From positions 1,564 to 15,286 of the forward strand of contig DGEQ01000063.1 of NCBI GenBank assembly GCA_002386045.1: DNA of 13,723 nt, written 5' to 3'. This document shows, in pieces, positions 7,382-13,723 of this stretch. This DNA is from Hungateiclostridiaceae bacterium UBA3922 (lineage in GTDB: Bacteria > Bacillota > Clostridia > Acetivibrionales > DTU013). The translations under genes were made by a program, and so were the position numbers. The notes beneath the pieces were generated by a model. It was not told where the DNA came from. It did not search any database and saw nothing but the letters and a program-made list of their open reading frames with translations. Each line of letters begins with the position of its first letter. The stretch's first letter is position 1.

Positions 7382-9682
7382 TTGAAAGCTGTCAAGGGAA
7401 AATCCCGAAGGAAAGCGCTTTCCGGCCTTAAAAACAAGGCGTTCCAGCGTTTCATCATCGGCCTTGTAACGGTCGCGGCGGCCGTCATCATCGTCGAAAA
7501 CGGGGCGGCGCCGAAAAAGTACAGGCTGGAAGCAGGCGAGAGCTCAAAATACGACATCACGGCGCCGAGGGACATCGTAAATGTGCTGCTGACGGAAAAG
7601 CTGGCGGAAGAGGCCGCCGCGGGCGTGCCGCCGGTAATGATGAGACTCGATGACGTCCCGATCGATATAATCAATGCCGTGAACGAATGCCTGGATCTTA
7701 TCGGTTCGACGAGGCAGAAAATGGACGGCCTGTATGGCCGGACCAACGGGATGGACGGCGAAAACTTTGCCGGTATTGCCGAACAGGAGGCCGAGGCAGT
7801 CGATTACCTGATGGTCAGGATGAACGGACTGGGGATATCTATATCCGCCAGTCACGCCGAATTCCTCCTGAAATCCGCGACCGACGAAGAGATCAGCAGG
7901 TTTGAAACGCTGCTGATAAGCACGGTAAGTGAAGTAATGAAATCAGAAGTCAATGCGGACAACCTTTCCCAAAAAACGGAATACATACAGAACGTCTTCC
8001 GGATCAGCGATCTTCCCCAGGAACTCAGGGATATCGGTGCCATCACGGTAAATGCGCTGCTCAGACCTAACAGCGTGATCGACGAAGAAGCGACGAGAGC
8101 CGCAAGGAACGAAGCATATGAAGCAGCGCTGGAGAATAAGCAGATCATACCGGAAGGAGCCAGGATAATCAGTTATGGAGATATCGTAACGGAAGACAAG
8201 CTGCAGGTCCTCCGGGAACTGAACCTGCTCGAGACGGGCGGTTTCGATTACAGGTTCGCTGCAGGGATACTTGCCGTCGTGCTTGCGCTGTCGTACCTGC
8301 TTATACAGTACATCAGGGTTTTCTGCAGCAAAGTGATACCAGGCACGAAGGAGACCATACTGCTGTGCGTCATCATCCTCCTCACACTGCTGTCGGCATG
8401 GCTCCTGAAACCTGTCAGCCCATTGCTGATACCGGTGTTCATAGCACCGATACTGATAACGATACTTCTTGACTTAAGGCTCGCCATAATAGTGAATGTG
8501 CTGCTTTCATTCGCTGCCTGGCTGATCACGAACGGAGATCAGCAGTTCATCTATATCGCCATTATAGGAGGGACTGCATCGGCCTTTATCGTCAGCGGCG
8601 CCAACCAGAGGAGCAGGCTTTCGATATCCGGCGTCGTTATAGCACTGATAAATTCACTGGTAGTCGTATGCATAGGACTAATGAATAAAAGCGACCTTCG
8701 GACCATAGCATACGATTCGGCCATGGTTTCCGTCAACGGCCTCCTTTCGGTGATATTCACCATAGGCGTGCTGCCCATTTTCGAAAGTATTTTCAATATC
8801 ATCACTCCTTTGAAGCTGCTTGAGCTTGCAAATCCGAACCAGCCATTGATGAAAAGGCTGTTGCTGGAGGCTCCGGGGACATATCATCACAGCCTGATGG
8901 TAGGAAACCTGGCCGAAGCTGCCGCCGAAGCCATCAGTGCCAATGCACTGCTTGCCAGGGTGGGAGCATATTACCATGACGTGGGCAAACTCAAAAGGCC
9001 CGGATTTTTCAAGGAAAACCAACTGTCAGAAAACCCCCATGAAAGGATGACGCCGAATCTCAGCACGATGGTGATAACTTCGCATACCACCGACGGTGCC
9101 GAGATAGCCGAAAAATACAAGGTGCCTAAAGCTGTCAGGGATATCATAAGCCAGCATCACGGGACGACACTTGTGGCGTATTTCTACCACAAGGCTAAAA
9201 ACGGGGAGCAGGGAGATAATATAAGGGAAGAGGACTACAGGTACCCGGGACCGAAGCCTGCCACCAAGGAAGCAGCAGTGGTCATGCTGGCAGACTCAGT
9301 GGAGGCTGCTGTCCGCTCTGCCGTTGATAAAACCGAGGGCAAGACTGAGACTATCGTCAGGAATATCATAAAAGACAAGCTGGACGACGGCCAACTTGAC
9401 CTGTGCGATCTCACGCTGAAGGACCTGGATCTTATCGCGAAATCGTTCATGCATATTTTCAGCGGGTACTTCCATGAACGGGAGGAGTACCCGGAAGTAA
9501 GGGTCCGGAAGGAACCGGACAAGTCGGAGTGGGATCCCGTCGTGCAAAGGATATCAGGCGTGAAAAACACGGCGGTGCGCACAAGCGGAGATGGCCGGAC
9601 GGAGCAGACGGGATCCGATACGCATACTGCCGCGGAGGAGGCTGGTGGAGTTGCGAAACAGCAGGCTCAGGAGCATCGATGA
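7382..9682 (+). CDS. pgpH: Cyclic-di-AMP phosphodiesterase PgpH (7TM-HD protein, YqfF)
   Basis: This 766-residue protein matches the 7TM-HD family (Listeria PgpH, B. subtilis YqfF), which hydrolyses c-di-AMP to pApA. Order: a basic N-terminus, membrane segment at about residues 24-40, an extracytoplasmic helical domain up to about 290 (EEAAAGVPPV is typical), then a block of membrane helices from about 290 to 480. The cytoplasmic HD domain follows, with HH at 502-503 (TYHHSLMVGN), H532-D533 (YYHDVGK) and HH at 592-593 (SQHHGTT), all conserved metal ligands or neighbours. After VRVRKEPDKSEWDPVV there is a polar tail of about 50 residues rich in Gly, Thr and Gln that looks disordered and makes the protein longer than Listeria PgpH. 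The start is TTG with a GGGGG site. The 3' end overlaps ybeY by about 38 bases. Predicted effect: lowers c-di-AMP, which controls potassium and osmotic balance and wall homeostasis. Confidence 0.93.
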   Translation: MKAVKGKSRRKALSGLKNKAFQRFIIGLVTVAAAVIIVENGAAPKKYRLEAGESSKYDITAPRDIVNVLLTEKLAEEAAAGVPPVMMRLDDVPIDIINAVNECLDLIGSTRQKMDGLYGRTNGMDGENFAGIAEQEAEAVDYLMVRMNGLGISISASHAEFLLKSATDEEISRFETLLISTVSEVMKSEVNADNLSQKTEYIQNVFRISDLPQELRDIGAITVNALLRPNSVIDEEATRAARNEAYEAALENKQIIPEGARIISYGDIVTEDKLQVLRELNLLETGGFDYRFAAGILAVVLALSYLLIQYIRVFCSKVIPGTKETILLCVIILLTLLSAWLLKPVSPLLIPVFIAPILITILLDLRLAIIVNVLLSFAAWLITNGDQQFIYIAIIGGTASAFIVSGANQRSRLSISGVVIALINSLVVVCIGLMNKSDLRTIAYDSAMVSVNGLLSVIFTIGVLPIFESIFNIITPLKLLELANPNQPLMKRLLLEAPGTYHHSLMVGNLAEAAAEAISANALLARVGAYYHDVGKLKRPGFFKENQLSENPHERMTPNLSTMVITSHTTDGAEIAEKYKVPKAVRDIISQHHGTTLVAYFYHKAKNGEQGDNIREEDYRYPGPKPATKEAAVVMLADSVEAAVRSAVDKTEGKTETIVRNIIKDKLDDGQLDLCDLTLKDLDLIAKSFMHIFSGYFHEREEYPEVRVRKEPDKSEWDPVVQRISGVKNTAVRTSGDGRTEQTGSDTHTAAEEAGGVAKQQAQEHR
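9634..9641 (+). promoter_or_regulatory. Strong ribosome binding site for ybeY inside the 3' end of pgpH
   Basis: GGAGGAGG offers two overlapping GGAGG cores, 6 bases before GTG 9645 and 9 bases before TTG 9651. It excludes the upstream ATG 9591 as the natural start. Confidence 0.65.
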
Positions 9683-10172
9683 TACGCTTGTTTATATTGA
9701 AAATGAGCAATCGCGCATCGATATAACGGAAGAACATGAAAACATGATAAGGAATACTGCAATGGAAAGCCTGAAGCAGGAAGGCATAGGAGTCGCCTGT
9801 GAGGTAGACATCCTTCTTACGGACGATGAGGCGATAAGACAGATAAATGCCAGGTTCAGGAACGTGGATGCACCGACCGATGTCCTGTCATTTCCGATGG
9901 CCAGCATGGAGAAGGGGAAGATAATCGATACAGGGAATGATTCCGACCCGGACGAAGGACTCCTGGTGATAGGAGATATAGTGATATCCGTGGAAACGGC
10001 AATGAGGCAGTCGGAGCAATACGGGCATTCCTTCGAAAGGGAGATTGCCTTCCTTACGGCCCACGGCATGTATCACCTGATGGGATACGACCATGAAGAT
10101 GCACATGATGAGAAAGAGATGACTGAAAAGCAGGAGGCTGTCCTTGGTAAGCTGGGGTTAAGGAGAGCATGA
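9645..10172 (+). CDS. ybeY: Endoribonuclease / rRNA maturation factor YbeY
   Basis: About 175 residues. The zinc site HGMYHLMGYDH gives H140, H144 and H150, exactly the H-x3-H-x5-H of YbeY. The central INARFRNVDAPTDVLSFPM and GDIVISVETA motifs also match. YbeY is a metal-dependent single-strand endoribonuclease acting in 16S rRNA 3'-end processing and ribosome quality control. The start is GTG 9645 or TTG 9651; both follow the GGAGGAGG site and both lie inside pgpH. The first dozen residues before DDTLVYIENEQ are extra compared with the B. subtilis protein. The stop overlaps the next gene's start (ATGA). Placement between PhoH and Era follows the widely conserved RNA-maturation cluster. Confidence 0.92.
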   Translation: MELRNSRLRSIDDTLVYIENEQSRIDITEEHENMIRNTAMESLKQEGIGVACEVDILLTDDEAIRQINARFRNVDAPTDVLSFPMASMEKGKIIDTGNDSDPDEGLLVIGDIVISVETAMRQSEQYGHSFEREIAFLTAHGMYHLMGYDHEDAHDEKEMTEKQEAVLGKLGLRRA

Positions 10173-10867
10173 AAAGCAGGAGCCTGATCGAAAGCTTCAA
10201 TAACGCGATAAACGGGATCATTTCAACGATCAGAAGCGAGCGCAACATGAAGATCCACATCATTGCGGCGGTGCTGGTGCTGGGTCTGTCTCTTTTTTAC
10301 GATCTTACGAGGGCAGAATTCCTGATAGTCTGCATCACGATCGCGCTCGTCATTATCTGCGAGTTGTTCAACACGGCGGTGGAAGTGCTTATCGATATGC
10401 TGGTCGGGATATACCATCCGAGGGCGAAGACGGTCAAGGACACGGCCGCCGGCGCCGTACTCATTTCCGCCGTGTTGTCGCTTGCCGTGGCATATTTCAT
10501 CTTTTTCGACAGGGTAAGCACGAGCCTCGAATCCGGCATCGCAAGGATCAAGCAGGCTCCGATGCACCTTACCGTTATCGCCATCATACTTACGATGGCG
10601 GCGGTGCTGGTGCTGAAATTCGTGTTGCGGAAAGGTACGCCTTTCAGCGGCGGGATGCCGAGCGGGCATTCGGCCGTCGCTTTTTCCGCTGCAACAGCGG
10701 CCGCGCTTTACACGAACAATGCGGCTATAACGATTTTGTTCATAATAGTCGCTTTTCTTGTTGTACAGAGCCGGCTTGAGGGTAAAATACATAATGTGCC
10801 GGAACTGCTGGCAGGCGCGGTCATCGGTTTCCTTGTGACCTTGCTGTTGTTCCAGCTTTTATCATAG
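10169..10867 (+). CDS. dgkA: Diacylglycerol/undecaprenol kinase fused to a PAP2 phosphatase
   Basis: This 232-residue protein has two membrane modules. Residues 1-120 are DgkA-like: ELFNTAVE supplies E65, N68 and E72 with the spacing of the E. coli catalytic residues, followed by HPRAKTVKDTAAGAVL. In Firmicutes this family mainly phosphorylates undecaprenol. Residues 130-232 are a PAP2-type phosphatase: LRKGTPF, PSGHS (164-168, H167), then R202 and H208 with the family R-x5-H spacing; E212 replaces the usual Asp after H208, and the first motif has TP instead of RP. One chain thus carries a lipid kinase and a lipid-phosphate phosphatase, plausibly for recycling undecaprenyl phosphate. B. subtilis has a stand-alone dgkA here followed by cdd, which is absent. 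The start ATG overlaps the ybeY stop, with AGGAG at 10161-10165. The gap to era is 30 bases. Confidence 0.9.
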   Translation: MKSRSLIESFNNAINGIISTIRSERNMKIHIIAAVLVLGLSLFYDLTRAEFLIVCITIALVIICELFNTAVEVLIDMLVGIYHPRAKTVKDTAAGAVLISAVLSLAVAYFIFFDRVSTSLESGIARIKQAPMHLTVIAIILTMAAVLVLKFVLRKGTPFSGGMPSGHSAVAFSAATAAALYTNNAAITILFIIVAFLVVQSRLEGKIHNVPELLAGAVIGFLVTLLLFQLLS

Positions 10868-10897
10868 ACAGTCTGACACGGCACAGGGAGGTATGGT

Positions 10898-11785
10898 ATG
10901 TTCAAATCCGGATTCGTATCGATAATCGGGCGGCCAAATGTAGGCAAGTCGACGCTGACGAACAGGCTAATCGGCGAGAAACTGTCGATCATTTCCAGCA
11001 AACCGCAGACGACGCGGAATACCATCAGGGCCATAATAAACGATGAAGACAGCCAGATAATAATCATAGACACGCCGGGCATACATAAACCCAAAACGAA
11101 ACTGGGCGAGTACATGGTCAGGCTGGCCGAGAGCACGCTCAATGAAGTGGATATAATACTGTTCCTCGTGGAAGCGACGGACAAGATCCCTGGCGCTGGG
11201 GACCTCTATATAGCAGAGCAGCTGAAAACTGTGAAGACACCGGTCATTTTGATAATAAACAAAATAGACCTCGTCAAAAAGGAAGAGTTGCCGGAGACGA
11301 TAATGAACTTCTCGCAATTGCTGGATTTCAGGGCAGTTATCCCTATTTCCGCCACAAGCGGGGATGGAACGGACATAGTGACCGAAGAGATCAAAAAACT
11401 GCTGCCGGAAGGGCCGAAGTATTTCCCGGACGACGTGATAACGGACCAGCCGGAAAGGATGCTTGCAGCAGAGCTTATAAGGGAAAAGATACTGGAACTC
11501 GTTTCAGACGAGGTACCTCATGGCACCGGCATAGAAATCATAGCTTTCAAAGAACGTGAAGACAAAGAAATAATCGATATCGAGGCAAACATATACTGTG
11601 AACGCGAATCACACAAAGGCATCATCATAGGGAAACAGGGAGCAATGCTGAAAAATATCGGGACCCGTGCAAGGCTGGAGATGGAAAACCTGTTCGGCGC
11701 AAAAGTCTTTCTGAAGCTCTGGGTGAAAGTAAAGCCTGACTGGAGAAACAGCGCCGGCATGCTCAAAATGCTGGGATACCAATGA
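10898..11785 (+). CDS. era: GTPase Era
   Basis: This 295-residue protein is of typical length. G motifs: GRPNVGKST (residues 11-19), a T38-T39 switch region in KPQTTRN, DTPGIH (58-63), NKID (121-124) and PISATSG near 150. The C-terminal KH domain has the GKQG loop at 245-248 and ends LGYQ. Era binds the 3' end of 16S rRNA and acts in 30S assembly. ATG 10898 follows GGAGG (10887-10891) by 6 bases. It continues the operon after dgkA. The 93 bases after its stop are A/T-richer and hold a possible hairpin before yqzL. Confidence 0.97.
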   Translation: MFKSGFVSIIGRPNVGKSTLTNRLIGEKLSIISSKPQTTRNTIRAIINDEDSQIIIIDTPGIHKPKTKLGEYMVRLAESTLNEVDIILFLVEATDKIPGAGDLYIAEQLKTVKTPVILIINKIDLVKKEELPETIMNFSQLLDFRAVIPISATSGDGTDIVTEEIKKLLPEGPKYFPDDVITDQPERMLAAELIREKILELVSDEVPHGTGIEIIAFKEREDKEIIDIEANIYCERESHKGIIIGKQGAMLKNIGTRARLEMENLFGAKVFLKLWVKVKPDWRNSAGMLKMLGYQ

Positions 11786-11826
11786 TATGGCGTGTTCATG
11801 GCCCTGCAAATATTGCAAGTATACAA

Positions 11827-11871
11827 CCCCTTTTTTGGAGAATGCTAATAACAGGAACTAAGGAAAAGGGG
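11827..11871 (+). promoter_or_regulatory. Possible hairpin covering the yqzL ribosome binding site
   Basis: CCCCTTTT (11827-11834) is complementary to AAAAGGGG (11864-11871), which is the Shine-Dalgarno region of yqzL, with two further G-U pairs possible inward. The loop is about 25-29 bases. There is no T-run after the right arm, so it is not a terminator. Confidence 0.3.
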
Positions 11872-11878
11872 GATTGCA

Positions 11879-12034
11879 ATGCTGAAGGATTTCGCCTGGA
11901 ATACTTTTGTAAGTAAAGGGATCCTGGAGTCTTATATTTTCTACCGGGAAATAAAAGAGAAAGAAAGGGAAAGGGCTGCGGAGCAGAGGAGACTTGCCGA
12001 AGCCGAAGCTGCCACGAGTGCCGGCGAGTCGTAA
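11879..12034 (+). CDS. yqzL: YqzL-like small protein
   Basis: This 51-residue protein starts MLKDFAWNTFVSKGILESYI, which resembles the YqzL family start (MLDFSWKLF-type, then a short helix), and sits in the position between era and recO where yqzL occurs in B. subtilis. The rest is a charged helix (KEKERERAAEQRRLAEAEA). The function is unknown. It is preceded by GGGGG (11868-11872) with a 6-base spacer and ends 33 bases before recO. The call rests on similarity of the first 20 residues plus synteny. Confidence 0.75.
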   Translation: MLKDFAWNTFVSKGILESYIFYREIKEKERERAAEQRRLAEAEAATSAGES

Positions 12035-12067
12035 GGCTTCCGGAACCTGGTGCTCCGCTCATCGGAA

Positions 12068-12814
12068 ATGAGTTTTCTTAAAACCGAGGGGATAGTAGTA
12101 AGAGAGGTCAGCACCGGAGAAGCTGATAAAATAATCACCATATTGACCAGGGGACAGGGCCGCATATCTGCTCTCGTGAAGGGCGGAAGGCGGCCCAGGT
12201 CCAGGCTTTCTGCCGGTTCACAGGTTTTTTGCTACAGCGATTTCGTCCTCTACAGGGGGCGTGAATTGTACAGTGTAAACAGTTGTGAGGTCATAGAGCC
12301 ATTCTACGGGATCCGTGATGATATCGCAAAACTTACATACGCAGCCCATTTTACGGATATAGTGCTTGAACTGATACAGGAAAACCAGCCTGCGCCAAAA
12401 CTGCTCAATCTATTCCTCAACTCGCTGCATATGCTTGCGCGGTCATCCAGGGAACCCGACCTGATAACCTGTATTTTTGAACTGAGAGCCGTATCCATCG
12501 CAGGGTTTGCGCCACATGTACAGGCATGCATGGCCTGCGGCGCCGCCCCTGAAAAGTACTATTCGTTCAGTTTCCGTGACTGCGGTTTTTTATGTGACAG
12601 GCCGGGCTGCATCAGGCACGACGGCGCCGCCTTGCCGCTCTCCGTCGGAGCGTCCAGGGCGATACAGCATATCGTCTTTGCGCCGGTTAAAGAGTTGTTC
12701 AGTTTTGGTCTGTCACGGGAAGTGCTCGACGAAGTCGTCCGGATCACGGGGCGATACCTGCGGGAAAGGCTGGAAAGGGAGTTTACGAAGCTTGACTTTT
12801 TGAAGAATATCTAA
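12068..12814 (+). CDS. recO: DNA repair protein RecO
   Basis: This 248-residue protein has an N-terminal OB-fold region with the family start MSFLKTEGIVVREV, GEADKIITILTR and KGGRRPRSRL, then a helical region. A cysteine cluster follows: C154-x2-C157, C172, C176 and C181, the zinc-finger-type site seen in many Firmicute RecO proteins. RecO loads RecA on SSB-coated single-stranded DNA with RecR. ATG 12068 is chosen because it coincides with the family N-terminus; GTG 12050 is an in-frame alternative, and neither has a strong Shine-Dalgarno. It is the last gene of the run; a hairpin terminator lies about 60 bases after the stop. Confidence 0.93.
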   Translation: MSFLKTEGIVVREVSTGEADKIITILTRGQGRISALVKGGRRPRSRLSAGSQVFCYSDFVLYRGRELYSVNSCEVIEPFYGIRDDIAKLTYAAHFTDIVLELIQENQPAPKLLNLFLNSLHMLARSSREPDLITCIFELRAVSIAGFAPHVQACMACGAAPEKYYSFSFRDCGFLCDRPGCIRHDGAALPLSVGASRAIQHIVFAPVKELFSFGLSREVLDEVVRITGRYLRERLEREFTKLDFLKNI

Positions 12815-12874
12815 TGGGGACATTCCTTTGCCAGGAAGCAGTGCTACGAGGTCGAGGGATGTCTGCGCAATCAA

Positions 12875-12903
12875 AAAACCCACCTGTTCGTCAGGTGGGT
12901 TTT
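12875..12903. terminator. Bidirectional intrinsic terminator between recO and tRNA-Leu
   Basis: A perfect 12-bp stem (12875-12886 with 12892-12903) has the five-base loop TTCGT. The outer pairs are A-T, so both strands present a GC-rich stem followed by T residues: TTTT on the plus strand and a longer run TTTTTTGATTG on the minus strand. It serves the end of the recO operon and the convergent tRNA gene. Confidence 0.88.
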
Positions 12904-12906
12904 ACC

Positions 12907-12989
12907 TGGTGCGGTCGATGGGACTTGAACCCATACGGTTGCCCATACGCCCCTCAAACGTACGCGTCTGCCAGTTCCGCCACGACCGC
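12907..12989 (-). tRNA. tRNA-Leu (anticodon GAG)
   Basis: Read on the minus strand, the 83-base sequence folds as a type II tRNA. The acceptor stem GCGGTCG pairs with CGACCGC, followed by discriminator A and an encoded CCA. The D arm contains GGCGGAACTGGCAGACGC, typical of tRNA-Leu. The anticodon stem TACGT/GCGTA carries loop TTGAGGG with anticodon GAG. The extra arm is TGGGCAACCGT and the T arm is ATGGG-TTCAAGT-CCCAT. It reads leucine codons CUC/CUU. The 3' end lies 3 bases from the shared terminator hairpin. Confidence 0.96.
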
Positions 12990-13022
12990 GTCTTCCGGCT
13001 CCTGTCCGGGCCGACAAAACTT

Positions 13023-13051
13023 ATTATACTAACATCAGCATGCAGTGTCAA
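13023..13051 (-). promoter_or_regulatory. Consensus sigma-A promoter of tRNA-Leu
   Basis: On the minus strand TTGACA (13046-13051), a 17-base spacer and TATAAT (13023-13028) match the consensus at all 12 positions. The expected transcript starts near 13016, leaving a 5' leader of about 27 bases before the mature tRNA, as expected for a strongly expressed stable RNA gene. Confidence 0.9.
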
Positions 13052-13077
13052 TAGCTCTGGACAAAAAACATAGCTCC

Positions 13078-13117
13078 GCCTGCAGGATCACGAAAGAGGG
13101 GTGACAAAATCCCAGGC
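13078..13117. other. Inverted-repeat element between divergent promoters
   Basis: GCCTG-CA-GGAT (13078-13088) pairs with ATCCCAGGC (13109-13117): nine pairs with a two-base bulge, and CAC/GTG may pair inside. It lies upstream of both the tRNA promoter and the DUF624 promoter. The 266 bases from 12990 to 13255 otherwise contain only these promoters and leaders and no gene I can support. Confidence 0.25.
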
Positions 13118-13147
13118 AGTATGGTGCACCAGGAAGGGCGGCATGTA

Positions 13148-13176
13148 TTGAATTATCGTCCGGCTATTGATAGAAT
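13148..13176 (+). promoter_or_regulatory. Extended -10 promoter for the DUF624 gene
   Basis: TTGAAT (13148-13153), a 17-base spacer and TAGAAT (13171-13176), with TGA directly before the -10 (extended -10 TGn). The predicted transcription start near 13183 leaves a leader of about 70 bases before ATG 13256. Confidence 0.6.
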
Positions 13177-13255
13177 AAGTTATGATTTATTGCCGGAACT
13201 GTGCCTGCCTTATTGCGGGGACACAAGTCGATACTGGAAGGAAAGAGGTTAACAG

Positions 13256-13723
13256 ATGGCTGGGATTTTTGGTTTTTTCGATTTTACCAAACCGGGGCCG
13301 GGCGTTCCGAAGGACGCGCCACCAAAGCATCCGTTCATAGTGTTTTTCGAGATATTGCAGAGAAAATTCTGGAACTTCGTTAAAATCAACCTTATGTTCC
13401 TGTTTTTCAACCTTCCGGCTTTCCTTGCCGGGATGTTCGTCATGCTTGGTTTCTTCCCGCACATAATACCGGATGCCCTGGATAGCCCTGAAGGCATATT
13501 CAGTGATATGATGATGAAATTAGTCCTGCTGACGGTCATCATGTGTGTCCCGATGATCACGACAGGACCTGCGCAGGCGGGGTTTACGTATATACTCAGG
13601 AATTACTCGCGGGAAGAGCATGCATTCATATGGGGAGACTTTAAGGATGCGGCCAGATCGAACTTCAGGCAGAGCCTGATCGTGGGTACGATCAATTTCA
13701 TCGTGACATTCCTGACTATCATG
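13256..13723 (+). CDS. DUF624 (YesL-like) membrane protein, 3' end outside window
   Basis: 156 codons are visible with no stop before the window ends. The first residues MAGIFGFFDFTKPGPGVPKD and the following FFEILQRKFWNFVKINLMF are characteristic of YesL-like DUF624 proteins. Hydrophobic segments are visible at about residues 45-70 and 90-112, and a further one starts near 145. GAGG (13243-13246) sits about 9 bases before the ATG. Family members in Firmicutes often lie near carbohydrate transporters or two-component systems, but their role is not established and no neighbour here tells which applies. It is transcribed from its own promoter, divergently from the tRNA gene. Confidence 0.85.
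   Translation, partial: MAGIFGFFDFTKPGPGVPKDAPPKHPFIVFFEILQRKFWNFVKINLMFLFFNLPAFLAGMFVMLGFFPHIIPDALDSPEGIFSDMMMKLVLLTVIMCVPMITTGPAQAGFTYILRNYSREEHAFIWGDFKDAARSNFRQSLIVGTINFIVTFLTIM

Noticed and set aside
9591..9644. Upstream ATG 9591 as start of ybeY
   Set aside because: It would lengthen the overlap with pgpH to over 90 bases, add an arginine-rich leader unlike YbeY and ignore the strong GGAGGAGG site downstream.
12907..12989. tRNA-Leu as an integration site of a mobile element
   Set aside because: No integrase, no duplicated tRNA 3' end and no change in composition are visible on either side within the window.
12814..13073. Open frames across the recO 3' flank and tRNA-Leu, giving peptides such as one with RSMGLEPIRLPIRP
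   Set aside because: They run through the terminator hairpin and are the antisense translation of the tRNA; this type of peptide is a well-known spurious call.
1..13723. CRISPR arrays, insertion sequences, toxin-antitoxin or phage-defence genes
   Set aside because: No regularly spaced repeats, no transposase motifs and no recognisable defence domains were seen on either strand.

Overview
The window reads as chromosomal DNA of a spore-forming member of the Clostridia or a related Firmicute. The main evidence is the block pdaA-yqfC-yqfD-phoH-pgpH-ybeY-dgkA-era-yqzL-recO, which keeps most of the gene order known around yqfC-recO in Bacillus subtilis and contains sporulation-linked genes (pdaA, yqfC, yqfD). 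Base composition is moderate, roughly half G+C by eye, with heavy use of AGG (Arg) and ATA (Ile) codons throughout. No genus can be named from this sequence alone.

Layout. (a) 1-2207: 3' part of a large fused protein with a sugar-phosphate nucleotidyltransferase domain, hexapeptide repeats and a phosphomannomutase-like module whose signature motifs are degenerate. (b) 2228-2277: an intrinsic terminator hairpin interleaved with a strong sigma-A-type promoter. (c) 2294-3711: two overlapping paralogous DUF881 membrane/coiled-coil proteins. (d) 3810-12814: a long, tightly packed same-strand gene run with many overlapping stop/start junctions and several TTG/GTG starts. It holds cortex deacetylase PdaA, YqfC, YqfD, PhoH, the c-di-AMP phosphodiesterase PgpH, YbeY, a diacylglycerol/undecaprenol kinase fused to a PAP2 phosphatase, Era, the tiny YqzL and RecO. 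(e) 12875-12903: a symmetric hairpin that can terminate both recO and the convergent tRNA-Leu(GAG) gene (12907-12989, minus strand), which has a consensus promoter. (f) from 13256: the start of a DUF624 (YesL-like) membrane protein, cut by the window end, with its own extended -10 promoter.

How the genes fit together. The central run combines spore envelope functions (PdaA makes the muramic-delta-lactam of cortex; YqfC and YqfD are sporulation proteins), second-messenger control (PgpH), RNA and ribosome maturation (PhoH, YbeY, Era), lipid-carrier or phospholipid recycling (DgkA-PAP2) and DNA repair (RecO). The most distinctive points are pdaA overlapping yqfC at the head of this operon, the kinase-phosphatase fusion where B. 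subtilis has dgkA followed by cdd, the degenerate phosphomannomutase-like module, and the nested terminator/promoter. I see no defence system, CRISPR array, insertion sequence or prophage. This is mostly core-genome sequence and I do not claim a new system.
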